Below are positions 8,913-17,224 of a stretch of 64,000 nt of DNA, in pieces. A model generated the notes under the pieces. The model searched no databases. It saw nothing but the letters and a program-made list of their open reading frames with translations, and was not told the DNA's origin. The DNA comes from Falsiroseomonas oleicola. Its GTDB lineage: Bacteria; Pseudomonadota; Alphaproteobacteria; Acetobacterales; Acetobacteraceae. A program made the translations under genes and the position numbers. Numbering within the stretch: the stretch's first letter is position 1; every line of letters starts with the position of its first letter. Where the stretch lies: positions 1,302,001 through 1,366,000 of the forward strand of contig NZ_JAERQM010000001.1 of the NCBI RefSeq assembly GCF_019029495.1, written 5' to 3'.

Positions 8913-8924
8913 GGGATTTGGATA

Positions 8925-9491
8925 TCAGGCCTCCACCTGCTCCACCCGGACCACTTCCGGCACGTAATGCCGCAGCATGGTCTCGACCCCGTGCTTCAGC
9001 GTGGCGCGGGAGGAGGGGCAGCCGGCGCAGGCGCCCTGCATATGCAGCTTCACCACGCCCTCGCGGAAGCCGCGGAAGACGATGTCGCCGCCATCGCCGG
9101 CCACCGCCGGGCGCACGCGGGTGTCGAGCAATTCCTTGATCTGGGTGACGATCTCGCCGTCTTCCTCGGCGAAGTCCTCCGCCTCGGCCTCGGCTTCCTC
9201 GCCTTCCATCACCGGCAGGCCGGCCAGGTAGTGTTCCATCACCGCGCCCAGCACGCGCGGGCGGAGCGCCTGCCAGTCGGCGGCCTCGGTCTTGGTGACG
9301 GTGACGAAGTCCTGGCCGAGGAAGACGCGGGCGACATCGCCCACGGCGAAGATGCGCGCGGCCAGCGGGCTGCGCCCGGTGGCGTCCTCGGCGGCGGTGA
9401 AATCGGCGGTGCCGCTTCCCGGCATCACGTCCCGGCCCGGCAGGAACTTCAGGGTGGCCGGGTTCGGGGTGGCTTCCGTTTCGATGAACAT
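8925..9491 (-). CDS. Nfu/NifU-type iron-sulfur cluster carrier
   Basis: A 188-residue protein with the two-domain layout of alphaproteobacterial and mitochondrial Nfu1: an N-terminal Nfu_N domain (FIETEATPNPATLKFLPG, residues 2-19) and a C-terminal NifU-like domain with the cluster-binding CAGC motif near residue 160. Between them is a strongly acidic linker rich in Glu and Ala. Established knowledge: these proteins pass 4Fe-4S clusters from the assembly scaffold to targets such as lipoate synthase and aconitase. The ATG at 9491 gives the expected N-terminus. Its upstream region is the repeat-bearing gap 9492-9785. Confidence 0.92.
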   Translation of the reverse strand: MFIETEATPNPATLKFLPGRDVMPGSGTADFTAAEDATGRSPLAARIFAVGDVARVFLGQDFVTVTKTEAADWQALRPRVLGAVMEHYLAGLPVMEGEEAEAEAEDFAEEDGEIVTQIKELLDTRVRPAVAGDGGDIVFRGFREGVVKLHMQGACAGCPSSRATLKHGVETMLRHYVPEVVRVEQVEA

Positions 9492-9785
9492 TTTTGGGTT
9501 TCCGCGATGGTCTGGCGATTCCCGACCTATGTGGTCCGTTTTACCGGGGGCTGCAACGGGTGGGGATGCGGCGCTGCGTCGCCCCTGCGGCGCGCCAGGC
9601 GCGTGGCTGCGATGCCAGGCGGCTGTGCGTCGCGAACACGCCCGGAGCTTGAGCACCCCATGCGGCCTGCCGCACTTCAGGCAGGCCGAGGCCGCGAACG
9701 CGGCCCTCCGCCACCGCACCAACCAGCTTATCGCCAGCCAATTCGGATGCGCCAGACTTACAAGGGCACGATAATGACCTGAGCA
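9492..9785. repeat. Gene-free gap carrying a copy of the dispersed palindromic repeat
   Basis: No convincing gene is seen in this 294-bp stretch. It contains several short GC-rich palindromes. The segment 9684-9706 matches the core repeat found near 23336 and 40212 with one base change, which falls in the 4-nt loop of a GGCCGC/GCGGCC hairpin. The promoter of the Nfu gene must also lie here. It separates two minus-strand genes, so a repeat of this kind could act at the 3' end of the 5'-nucleotidase mRNA only if it is transcribed from elsewhere. Confidence 0.6.
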
Positions 9786-11345
9786 TCAGCGCCGCGCGAT
9801 GCGGCCCTCCAGCCGCGGCACCACCTGGCCGAGCCTCCGCAGATGCGCGGCCAGCGCCTCCTCCAGCGGCGGGCCGGCGTCATAGGCCTCCAGCGCCCGG
9901 TCGCGGAACATGGCGTAGCCATCGCCGCCCCGGCGCAGGAAGTCGTTGGTGACCACCAGATAGACCCGCTCGGGATCGACGGGCCCGGCATGGGCTGCGC
10001 TGGTGAGCCGTGCCTCCGCGATGCGCTGCCCGGCCGGCGCGGCCGGGTTCCAGGTGAAGCGCAGGCCTGCCACCTGGGGAAACCGCCCGCTGCCGGGGGT
10101 GGAGACGCCATTCTCCAGCGCCGCCAGCAGGTCGCCACCGCGCAGCCGCAGGGTCGCGACGGTGTTGGAAAAGGGCAGGGTGGTCAGCACGTCACCCATG
10201 GTGATGGTCTCGGCGGGCAGGCCGGTGCGGATGCCGCCCGCATTGGTCAGCACCAGATCCGCCCCCGGCACCGCGGCCAGCAGGGCATCGGCCAGCAGAT
10301 TGCCGACCGCGCATTCGCCCAGGCGGCAGGTCGTATTCTCCAGCCCGCCGGCGGAGCGGGCGACGGGCTGGTTGCGGAAGCCGTCCAGTGGCGCTGCGAA
10401 GTCCGCCACGATCCGCGCCGTCGCGGGGTCTTCCGGCATCGCCGGGGTGATCTCCTCCGCCCCGCCGCCATGCGCCACGACGCGCCCATCCACCGCCAGG
10501 TCAAGGTCGAGCCGCCCGCGCCAGCGGCCGAAGGCGCCCGCCTGCACGATCCGCACCGGGCGGTCGGCGCCATCCACCACCATGGGCGGCGTGACCAGCG
10601 TGTGGGAATGGCCGCCGACGATCACGTCGATACCGGGCACGGCCAGGGCCAGCGCCTGGTCGGCCGCGAGGCCGCGATGCGACAGCACCACGGTCGTGGC
10701 CGGCCCCTCCGCCCGGCTCGCGGCGATGGCACGTGCCACCTCCGCCTCGCCGGAGGTGAAGCGGAGATTCGGACCGGGGGAGGAGACCTGCGGGATATTC
10801 TCCAGCGTCAGCCCGATGACGCCGATGCGCGCGCCGCCGGTGGTGAAGACCCGGTATGGTGTCACCAACCCGGCCAGCGCCGGCTCCCCCGCGATGTCCA
10901 TATTGGCCGCGAGCAGCGGCGCGCCGAGGGCACGGAGATAGCCGGCCAGCACCTCCGGCCCGCCATTGAAGTCGTGATTGCCGGGCGCCATGGCCTGCAC
11001 GCCCCATTGCCGCTGCACCGCCGCTTCGGCCAGACCCTTGTGCAGGGTGTAGAACAGGCTGCCGAGGAACTGGTCCCCCGCATCCAGCGCCAGCACCGCG
11101 CGGCCTTCCGCGGCGGCGGCCGCGCGCGCCGCGTGGAAGGCGGCCACCAGCCGCGCCGCGCCGCCGAGGCAGGGCGCTTCGGTGCGGCAACTGGCGGCGG
11201 AGGCCTGCGCACCCTCATGCCGGCTGTGGAAATCGTTCAGGTGCAGCAGCGTGACGCGCCGCGCCGCCTGGGCCGCCGGCGCGCGCAGCGCGGGCGCGGC
11301 GAGGCCGGCCGACAGGGTGATGAGCAGGCGACGGCGCAGGATCAT
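9786..11345 (-). CDS. Bifunctional metallophosphatase/5'-nucleotidase, exported
   Basis: A 519-residue UshA-type enzyme that dephosphorylates nucleotides in the periplasm. The N-terminus has a twin-arginine-like signal (RRRLLITLSAGLAAPAL). The calcineurin-like metallophosphatase domain shows its metal ligands in order: LHLNDFHSRHE, LDAGDQF, APGNHDFNGG, LSHRG and GGHSHT. The C-terminal substrate domain follows, with NAGGIRTG and the LPFSNTV and VVTNDFLRRGGDGYAMF patterns typical of the 5'-nucleotidase C domain. It stands alone on the minus strand and is divergent from the TauE gene across a 263-bp gap. Scavenging of phosphate and nucleosides is the likely role. Confidence 0.92.
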   Translation of the reverse strand: MILRRRLLITLSAGLAAPALRAPAAQAARRVTLLHLNDFHSRHEGAQASAASCRTEAPCLGGAARLVAAFHAARAAAAAEGRAVLALDAGDQFLGSLFYTLHKGLAEAAVQRQWGVQAMAPGNHDFNGGPEVLAGYLRALGAPLLAANMDIAGEPALAGLVTPYRVFTTGGARIGVIGLTLENIPQVSSPGPNLRFTSGEAEVARAIAASRAEGPATTVVLSHRGLAADQALALAVPGIDVIVGGHSHTLVTPPMVVDGADRPVRIVQAGAFGRWRGRLDLDLAVDGRVVAHGGGAEEITPAMPEDPATARIVADFAAPLDGFRNQPVARSAGGLENTTCRLGECAVGNLLADALLAAVPGADLVLTNAGGIRTGLPAETITMGDVLTTLPFSNTVATLRLRGGDLLAALENGVSTPGSGRFPQVAGLRFTWNPAAPAGQRIAEARLTSAAHAGPVDPERVYLVVTNDFLRRGGDGYAMFRDRALEAYDAGPPLEEALAAHLRRLGQVVPRLEGRIARR

Positions 11346-11608
11346 CGGGGTTGCTCCGGGCGAGGCGCATTCAGGTAGCGTATCGCCCTCGTTCCGTCAT
11401 CGGCCACGCCGTGCCGTCATCGAAGCATCACCTGTACCGCACAGGCATCCCTCGCACGTCGATCTGACCGGAATGATCGCCTTTACGGCGTCAAGCCGGG
11501 TTGCGGCGCGCTGCGCGCAGGTCGATACCGCCCTTCTGTCGCCGCCTTCCTCCCCGTATTTTCTGGCCGCCTTCTTCCGGCCACGCCGCCAAGCGAGACT
11601 TCCGCGCG

Positions 11609-12517
11609 ATGCAGGTCTATCTGCCGATTGCCGAGATGTCGGTCGATGCCCTGCTGCTGCTGGGCATCGGCTTTGGCGTGGGCTGGCTGTCCGGCCTGTT
11701 CGGTGTTGGTGGCGGCTTCCTGCTGACGCCGCTGCTGATCCTGATCGGCATCCCCGCCCCCGTCGCCGTCGGATCGGGCGCCAACCAGACGCTCGGCGCC
11801 TCCGTCTCCGGTCTCATCGCGCAGTGGCGGCGCGGCAATGTCGATATGCGGATGGGCTTCGTGCTCATCATCGGCGGCTTCTTCGGCTCGCTGGCCGGCG
11901 TGCAGTTGTTCGCCTGGCTGCGGCGTGCCGGGCAGGTCGATCTGGCGGTCGCCATCTTCTACGTCGTCGTGCTGGGCAGCGTCGGCGCGCTGATGGTGCG
12001 CGAAAGCCTGACGGCCATCCTGCGCCGCAAGCGCGCGCGGCCGGCACGGCTGCATGAGCATCTCTGGATGCACGGCCTGCCCTTCAAGATGCGCTTTCGC
12101 AAGTCGCGCTTGTACATCTCCGTCATCCCGCCGCTCGGCATCGGCTTCGCCATCGGCGTGCTGTCGGCCATCATGGGTGTCGGCGGCGGCTTCATGCTGG
12201 TGCCGGCGATGATCTACCTGCTTGGCATGCCGACGGCGGTGGTGATCGGCACGTCGCTGTTCCAGGTGGTCTTCGTCACCGCCAATGTCACATTCCTCCA
12301 GGCGATTCAGGTCGGCAGCGTGGACATCGTGCTGACCCTGCTGCTGCTGGCAGGCGGCGTGGCGGGCGCGCAGTTCGGCGCGGCCATGGGCACCAAGCTG
12401 CGGGGCGAGGAAATGCGCGCCTTGCTCGGCGCCCTGGTGCTGGCGGTGGCGCTGTCCCTGCTGTGGGACCTGCTGCGGGTGCCGGAGGCGCTGTTCGTCA
12501 TCGGCCCGGTGCCATGA
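11609..12517 (+). CDS. TauE/SafE family sulfite-type anion exporter
   Basis: A 302-residue membrane protein with the duplicated TauE/SafE domain. The two half-repeats each start with a glycine-rich motif: SGLFGVGGGFLLTPLLI near residue 28 and SAIMGVGGGFMLVPAMIYL near residue 188, joined by a basic cytoplasmic loop (ILRRKRARPARLHEH). This family exports sulfite, sulfonates or related anions. The ATG at 11609 places the first helix close to the N-terminus. Its stop overlaps the next gene (ATGA), and the TIGR02186 and Usp genes follow, a grouping seen in other alphaproteobacteria (recollection, not checked). Confidence 0.9.
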   Translation: MQVYLPIAEMSVDALLLLGIGFGVGWLSGLFGVGGGFLLTPLLILIGIPAPVAVGSGANQTLGASVSGLIAQWRRGNVDMRMGFVLIIGGFFGSLAGVQLFAWLRRAGQVDLAVAIFYVVVLGSVGALMVRESLTAILRRKRARPARLHEHLWMHGLPFKMRFRKSRLYISVIPPLGIGFAIGVLSAIMGVGGGFMLVPAMIYLLGMPTAVVIGTSLFQVVFVTANVTFLQAIQVGSVDIVLTLLLLAGGVAGAQFGAAMGTKLRGEEMRALLGALVLAVALSLLWDLLRVPEALFVIGPVP

Positions 12518-13281
12518 GGCGCTGGCTGGGCCTGCTTCTGTTGCTGCCGGCCTTGCTGGCCGCGCCGCGCATGGCCCTGGCGCAGGCGACCGCCGTGGCA
12601 CCGCCTTCGCTGTCCGTCGAACTCTCCACCCGCCGGATCGAGGTGACCACCGCCTTTTCCGGCGCCGAGATCCTGGTCTTCGGTGCCACCGAACGGCTGA
12701 TCGGCCCGCTGGGGGATGAGGTGCTGGTGCTGGTCACCGGCCCCGAGACGGCGATGATGGTGCGCGAGAAGACCAATGTGCTGGGCTTCTGGATCAACGG
12801 CGACGCCGCCCGCTTCAACCGCGTGCCCAGCTACTGGGCGCTGGCCTCCACCCGCCCGGTGCCGGCGATGCTGGACCGGGTGGAACGCGCCGACCTGCGG
12901 CTGGCGCTGGACCAGTTGCCGCTGGTGCAGCTCGGCTCCCAGGGGGCGGAATTCCGGCAGGCGCTGGCGGGATTGCAGCAGGAAGCCGGGCTCTGGGTGG
13001 ACCGGGAAAGGCCGATCGAGGTCTCCGGCGGCCGGCTGTTCCATGCCCGGCTGCCGCTGCCGGCCACGGTGGCGCATGGCATCTACCAGGTGCAGGTGAT
13101 GCTGGTGCGCGACCGCAGGGTGGTGGCGCGGCAGGAATTGCGGCTGGATGTGGTGCGCACCGGCAGCGCCGCCTGGGTGGCGGACATCGCGCGCAACCAG
13201 CCGGTGCTGTATGGCATCGCCTGCATTGTCATGGCGGGCCTGGCAGGCTGGTTCGGCAGCGTCGTCTTCCGGCGCAACTGA
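12514..13281 (+). CDS. TIGR02186 family exported membrane-anchored protein
   Basis: A 255-residue protein with a signal peptide (LLLLLPALLAAPRMALAQ), a periplasmic beta-rich middle and one C-terminal membrane helix (about residues 228-250, VLYGIACIVMAGLAGWFGSVVF). Features of the TIGR02186 family include the early SVELSTRRIEVTTAFSGAEILVFG segment and the VTGPETAMMVREKTNVLGFWIN block. The family has no known biochemical role; its steady linkage to TauE/SafE exporters suggests a periplasmic partner of the exporter. Start and stop positions show a 4-base overlap with the exporter gene. Confidence 0.85.
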   Translation: MRRWLGLLLLLPALLAAPRMALAQATAVAPPSLSVELSTRRIEVTTAFSGAEILVFGATERLIGPLGDEVLVLVTGPETAMMVREKTNVLGFWINGDAARFNRVPSYWALASTRPVPAMLDRVERADLRLALDQLPLVQLGSQGAEFRQALAGLQQEAGLWVDRERPIEVSGGRLFHARLPLPATVAHGIYQVQVMLVRDRRVVARQELRLDVVRTGSAAWVADIARNQPVLYGIACIVMAGLAGWFGSVVFRRN

Positions 13282-13320
13282 CCGCCTGCCCGGTCGGCCC
13301 CGAGCCTGGGGGATCGAGCG

Positions 13321-13815
13321 ATGGGTGAAACGGCGGAGGCGGCGCAGGCGCGGCGGGACCGGGTCTTCCTGGTGGTGGTGGATGACAGCGCGGAACGCCG
13401 GGTGGCGCTGCGCTATGCCGCGCTGCGGGTGCGCAAATCCGGCGGCCGTGTCGCCCTGCTGCGGGTGATCGAGCCAGCCGGCCAGGTGGAATGGGCCGGC
13501 GTCGGCGCCATGCTCAGCGAGGAAAGGCGGGAGGAGGCGGAGCGCATGCTCTCCGGCCTGGCGGCGGAGGTGAACGAGATCACCGGCGGCCTGCCCATGC
13601 TGCTGATCCGCGAAGGCGATGCCCGCGACGAATTGCTGGCCCTGCTGGCCGAAGACCCCCGCATCTCCATCCTGGTGCTGGCCAGCGCCATCGGCGGCTC
13701 CGGCCCCGGGCCGCTGATCCAGGCCCTGACCGGCCGCTACGCCGGCAGGCTGCTGGTGCCGATGACCATCGTGCCGGGCGCGATGAGCGATGCGGAACTG
13801 GATAGAGTGACGTGA
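13321..13815 (+). CDS. Universal stress protein family protein
   Basis: A 164-residue UspA-like protein with the expected alternating alpha/beta pattern: a first strand VFLVVVDDSAERRVALRYAA, a second strand GGRVALLRVIE, and a late ILVLASAIGGSGPGPLIQ, where the family usually has the GxxGxxxxxxGS nucleotide loop. Here that loop reads less canonically (IGGSGPGPLIQALTGRYAG), so ATP binding is uncertain. It lies 39 bp after the TIGR02186 gene and is probably co-transcribed with the exporter pair, hinting that all three respond to the same stress. Confidence 0.82.
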   Translation: MGETAEAAQARRDRVFLVVVDDSAERRVALRYAALRVRKSGGRVALLRVIEPAGQVEWAGVGAMLSEERREEAERMLSGLAAEVNEITGGLPMLLIREGDARDELLALLAEDPRISILVLASAIGGSGPGPLIQALTGRYAGRLLVPMTIVPGAMSDAELDRVT

Positions 13816-13820
13816 TTCTG

Positions 13821-14031
13821 GCCCTCAGGCGCCGGGCACCGCCTCCGGCGGCTTGGCTCGCCGCATAGGCGGCGGTGGCCATTCGGCCGCTCAGCCGGCT
13901 TTGCCGGCTGCCTTTTTGGCCCTCATGCGTGCCACAGGCACGCCGAAGGCGTGACGGGCGCCGCCTCTAGCGGCTTGGCTCGCCGCATGCGCGGCCTCGG
14001 CCGGCTTCACCGGCCGCTGGGCAGCCTTTCA
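13821..14031. repeat. Palindromic repeat cluster between convergent genes
   Basis: This 226-bp gap is made almost wholly of short hairpins. A 19-nt sequence, GCGGCTTGGCTCGCCGCAT, occurs twice (13848-13866 and 13970-13988). The part 13821-13859 is an inverted copy of 23402-23440 (36 of 39 bases the same). The part near 13980-14004 is an inverted copy of the core repeat found at 23336 and 40212. Other perfect hairpins are AGCCGGC-TTT-GCCGGCT and GGCCGG-CTTCA-CCGGCC. It lies between the 3' ends of the Usp and cytochrome genes, so it could serve as transcription terminator or mRNA stabiliser for both. Confidence 0.75.
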
Positions 14032-14041
14032 GCCATTGGCA

Positions 14042-14638
14042 TCAGCGTTGCTGGGCCATGAAATGCGCCAGGGCGGCGATCTCCGCATCGGTGACGCCAT
14101 GCATCACCGCATTCATATTGGTGTCGGTGCCCCGGCGCTGGCTGTCGCGGTATTGCGCCAAGGTGTGGCGCAGGAAGTCCTCGCGCTGGCCGGCGATGCG
14201 CGGGATCTGGTTGCGGCCGCTGAAATCCGGCAGGTGGCAGACGCCGCAATGCAGCCGGTCGGACAGCGCCTGGCCGCGTTCGGCCAGGGCGGCATCCGGC
14301 GCGCCGCGACCGGGCGGGGCGGCGGGCGTCAGCGCCGCGTAATGTGCCGCCAGATCCTCCACCTGCCCATCCTCCAGCCCCTGCGACAGCGCGTTCATCG
14401 GCGCCGCCTGGCGCAGACCTTCGCGGAACAGGATCATCTGAAGGGTGATGAATTCGGCCGGCTGGCCGGCGAGGGAGGGGGTGTTCGCCACCTCGCTGAT
14501 GCCGGCCGCGCCATGGCAGCCGCCGCAGCCACGCGCCTCCGCCAGGGCCGCCCCCCGCGCCGCATCCTGCGCGGCGGCGGGAAACAGGGCGGTGGCGGCC
14601 AGGGCGGCCGCCACCAGGGTCATGCGCCAGCCCGTCAC
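14042..14638 (-). CDS. Exported di-heme cytochrome c (c4-like)
   Basis: About 198 residues with a signal peptide and two heme-binding motifs, CGGCH (Cys38-His42) and CGVCH (Cys131-His135), each followed by a Met-containing segment that could supply the sixth ligand (PMNAL, TNMNAV). This is the two-domain cytochrome c4/c-554 layout. GTG at 14638 overlaps the stop of the upstream dehydrogenase gene (GTGA) and gives a signal peptide with a positive charge; the internal ATG at 14623 would remove it. It very likely takes electrons from the neighbouring sugar dehydrogenase and passes them to a terminal oxidase. Confidence 0.88.
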   Translation of the reverse strand: MTGWRMTLVAAALAATALFPAAAQDAARGAALAEARGCGGCHGAAGISEVANTPSLAGQPAEFITLQMILFREGLRQAAPMNALSQGLEDGQVEDLAAHYAALTPAAPPGRGAPDAALAERGQALSDRLHCGVCHLPDFSGRNQIPRIAGQREDFLRHTLAQYRDSQRRGTDTNMNAVMHGVTDAEIAALAHFMAQQR

Positions 14639-15855
14639 TGGCGGTAGGTGATCCGGTAGATGGCGCCGAACTGCTCCTCCGCCACCAGCAGCGACCCGTC
14701 GCGCATCACATGCACATCGACAGGCCGGCCGAGGAAGCGCTGATTGGCATCGTCGCGCAGGCCTTCCAGGAAGGGCTCGATGGCGGTCACCCGGCCCTCC
14801 GCGTCCAGCTTCGCCACCACCACGTCGAAGCCGTTCAGCCGTTCCCGGTTCCAGGACCCGCGGCGGGCGATGAAGATCTGGTTGCGATAGGCCTCCGGGA
14901 ACATGGTGCCGGTGTAGAAGCGCATGCCAAGCGCCGCGACATGCGGGCCGAGCAGCGCGGCGGGCTGCACGAACTCGCTGCAATTGCGCTGGGATGGCGC
15001 GCCGGGATCGGCCCAGTCGCCGACGCAGAAGGGAAAGCCGTGATCCTCGCCACTGCGTCGCACCCGGTGCAGCGTGTCGTTGGGGATGTCGTTGCCGGCC
15101 CAGTCGCGGCCGTTATTGGTGGCCCAGAGCTCGCGCGTCACCGGATGCAGCGCCATGCCGACGCTGTTGCGCACGCCGCGCGCCTCGATCCGCCGGTCGC
15201 TGCCATCGGGGCGGAAGGAGACCAGGAGGGCATGGGTGTCGCGGTTGAAGTCGCAGATATTGCAGGGCACGCCGACATTCGTATACAGGCGGCCATCGGG
15301 CCCGGTGGTCAGGAACTTCCAGCCGTGGTGTTCCTCCGTCGGCAGGGCGAAGGCGGCGGTCAGATCGGTGCCGCTGCCCGGATTGTCCAGATTCTGCTCG
15401 ATATTGTCGAAGCGCAGCACCCTGTTGATGGCGATGACATAGAGATTGCCGTCCAGCACGGCGATGCCGTTGGGCTGGTTCAGCCCCTGCAGCAGGGTTC
15501 GGGTGCGGGTCGTGCCGTCCGGATTGCGGGTGATGGCATAGACCCGGCCGATGGTGCGGCTGCCGGCGAAGATGGTGCCGTTCGGCCCCTCCGCCATCAT
15601 CCGCGCGCCGGGCATGCCATGGGCATAGACCTCCGCGGTGAAGCCCTGCGGCAGGCGGATGGCCGCAAGCGGCAGTTGCGCGGGCGGCGTCACCGTCAGG
15701 CGCGGGGCGTGCGGCGCCAGCGTGCCGGCCATGCCGCTGCCTTCCCGGCCGATGGCCCAGGCGGGTGGCGCGGCGGGCTGCTGGGCCTGGATCACGCCGG
15801 GCAGGCAGGTCAGCGCGGCCAGAAAGCCGGCCGCGGCGATCGTGTTGCGCATCAT
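14635..15855 (-). CDS. Exported PQQ-type sugar dehydrogenase, sorbosone dehydrogenase family
   Basis: A 406-residue periplasmic protein of the soluble glucose/sorbosone dehydrogenase family, a six-bladed beta-propeller that usually uses PQQ. A signal peptide ends near GVIQAQQ. Family features include the LPQGFTAEVYAHGMPGARMM start of the propeller, LNQPNGIAVLDGNLYV, the ARGVRNSVGMALHPVTRELW block with the Arg-Asn pair found at the active site, and a C-terminal GRPVDVHVMRDGSLLVAEE. Start ATG at 15855 is set by a GGAGGA motif 8 nt upstream; an ATG 24 nt earlier lacks one. Coupled to the cytochrome gene by a GTGA overlap. Confidence 0.88.
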   Translation of the reverse strand: MMRNTIAAAGFLAALTCLPGVIQAQQPAAPPAWAIGREGSGMAGTLAPHAPRLTVTPPAQLPLAAIRLPQGFTAEVYAHGMPGARMMAEGPNGTIFAGSRTIGRVYAITRNPDGTTRTRTLLQGLNQPNGIAVLDGNLYVIAINRVLRFDNIEQNLDNPGSGTDLTAAFALPTEEHHGWKFLTTGPDGRLYTNVGVPCNICDFNRDTHALLVSFRPDGSDRRIEARGVRNSVGMALHPVTRELWATNNGRDWAGNDIPNDTLHRVRRSGEDHGFPFCVGDWADPGAPSQRNCSEFVQPAALLGPHVAALGMRFYTGTMFPEAYRNQIFIARRGSWNRERLNGFDVVVAKLDAEGRVTAIEPFLEGLRDDANQRFLGRPVDVHVMRDGSLLVAEEQFGAIYRITYRQ

Positions 15856-15997
15856 GGGTTCGTTCCTCCGCGCGGGCATTCCAGGGCCCGCGTCGCGGCG
15901 CAGGATGGCGCAGCGCCGGGCCGCGCATCAAGATGTTGCGCAACCGATTGCGCGCCGCGCGGTTGACGTCTTCGGCATGGCATGGGGAAAGGAAGGC

Positions 15998-16597
15998 ATG
16001 ACCCCCGACCTACGCCGCGAAGCCCCCGCCGCCGCCCGCAACCGTGACCCGATCCTGGAGGCGCTGCGGCCGTTGCTGCCGGCCAACGGCCTGGTGCTGG
16101 AAGTGGCGAGCGGCAGCGGCGAACATGCGCTGCATTTCGCCCAGGCGCTGCCCGGCCTGGTCTTCCAGCCCAGCGATCCGGATGCCGATGCGCGGGCCAG
16201 CATCGATGCCTGGTGCGCCGGCCAGCCCAATATCCGCCCGGCCCTGGCGCTGGATGCGATGGCGCCGGAATGGCCGCTGGCGCAGGCGGATGCGGTGCTC
16301 TGCGTCAACATGATCCATATCGCGCCCTGGGCGGCGACCCCCGGCCTGATACGCGGCGCCGCGGCCGTGCTGGCGAAGGGCGCGCCGCTGGTGCTCTACG
16401 GCCCCTATCGCCGCGAGGGGGTGCCAACCGCGCCGAGCAACGAGGATTTCGACGCCAGCCTGCGCGCCCGCGACCCGTCCTGGGGCCTGCGGCGGCTGGA
16501 GGATGTGGCGGCGGAGGCGGCGCAGGCGGGGTTCGGCGCGCCCGGGGTCACGGAGATGCCGGCCAACAACCTGCTGGTGGCGTTCCGGCGAAGCTAG
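15998..16597 (+). CDS. DUF938 SAM-dependent methyltransferase-like protein
   Basis: A 199-residue protein of the DUF938 family. It has the start LRREAPAAARNRDPILEAL and the SAM-binding glycine motif VLEVASGSGEHALHFA near residues 33-48, followed by FQPSDPDADA and CVNMIHIAPW. The family is related to class I methyltransferases, but its substrate is unknown. The ATG at 15998 follows a good AAGGAAGG ribosome site 3-10 nt upstream. It is divergent from the sugar dehydrogenase gene across 142 bp. No functional link with its neighbours is evident. Confidence 0.85.
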   Translation: MTPDLRREAPAAARNRDPILEALRPLLPANGLVLEVASGSGEHALHFAQALPGLVFQPSDPDADARASIDAWCAGQPNIRPALALDAMAPEWPLAQADAVLCVNMIHIAPWAATPGLIRGAAAVLAKGAPLVLYGPYRREGVPTAPSNEDFDASLRARDPSWGLRRLEDVAAEAAQAGFGAPGVTEMPANNLLVAFRRS

Positions 16598-16652
16598 GGG
16601 CCGGCGCAGCCAGGGAAAGGCGTCCGGCGTTCGGCACGCCCCCCTCACCCTG

Positions 16653-16679
16653 CCCTCTCCCCCCTTTGGGTGGAGAGGG
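16653..16679. terminator. GC-rich hairpin between convergent genes
   Basis: A stem of CCCTCTCC with GGAGAGGG, extended inward by CCC/GGG around a TTT loop. It lies 55 nt beyond the stop of the DUF938 gene and 8 nt from the end of the small minus-strand gene. Sequences of the type CCTCACCCTGCCCTCTCC are widespread as intergenic repeats in proteobacteria, so this may be a repeat element reused as a terminator. Confidence 0.5.
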
Positions 16680-16687
16680 TTCCGGCG

Positions 16688-16879
16688 TCAGCCGGCCGGG
16701 TCGCCGGGGGGCGTCGGGCGCTGCGGCATCGCCACGCGCTCCGGCTCCTCCTCCATCATCTGAAGGCAGGGTTGTTCGGCCGCCAAGACGCGGGCGCTGC
16801 GCGCCTCCGCCACCTGGGACAGCGGGGCGAGCCAGACGGCGAGCAGGCCGGTGACGGCGGCACGGCGGATATGGCGCAT
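16688..16879 (-). CDS. Small exported hypothetical protein
   Basis: A 63-residue reading frame with a basic start (MRHIRR) and a hydrophobic core (AAVTGLLAVWLAPLSQVAEA) that looks like a signal peptide, leaving a mature part of only about 40 residues containing one Cys and a Met-Met-Glu-Glu-Glu stretch, ending in prolines. An AAAGGG motif lies 8-13 nt upstream of the ATG. No family is recognised. The coding status is uncertain because the frame is short, but the signal-like start and the position between a terminator-like hairpin and a promoter-bearing gap make it plausible. Confidence 0.45.
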   Translation of the reverse strand: MRHIRRAAVTGLLAVWLAPLSQVAEARSARVLAAEQPCLQMMEEEPERVAMPQRPTPPGDPAG

Positions 16880-17224
16880 GGGCAGGACCCTTTCCGATGC
16901 AGGCCCATTGCCGCGGTCCGCCACGGCAGATGGGTGGCACGACCGTGGCAGGAAAGCGGCAGGGACATCACGCCAGCGCGATGCGACGGAACTCCGCCGC
17001 GCTTCGGCGCCAATCGGGCAGGGAACCGCGCCGCGGCCGGCTACGGCAGCATGGCGGCTCTCTGCACCAGGCCCCAACATGGAATAAAAATCTTCTGATT
17101 GACGGATATACTGTGTTTGATAGAATAAAATTCCATGCACAAGCCCATTCCGCCCCGCCAGACCGCGCGATGTCGCCCGGATCCGCGCCTATCCCGCTGA
17201 TCCTGACGCCCTTCGGAGCCTCCC
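16880..17224. other. Gene-free gap with AT-rich promoter island
   Basis: This 345-bp gap contains no convincing gene. Its right half, around 17078-17140, is strikingly AT-rich in an otherwise roughly 70 percent GC region and holds a good promoter-like sequence (see 17099-17126) for the Bug receptor gene. The left half presumably holds the promoter of the small minus-strand gene. Confidence 0.6.
17099..17126 (+). promoter_or_regulatory. Sigma-70-like promoter of the Bug receptor gene
   Basis: TTGACG (17099-17104) and TAGAAT (17121-17126) are separated by 16 bp and lie in an AT-rich island, about 100 bp before the ATG at 17225. Both hexamers differ from the consensus by one base. The leader would be about 90 nt long. 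Confidence 0.6.
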
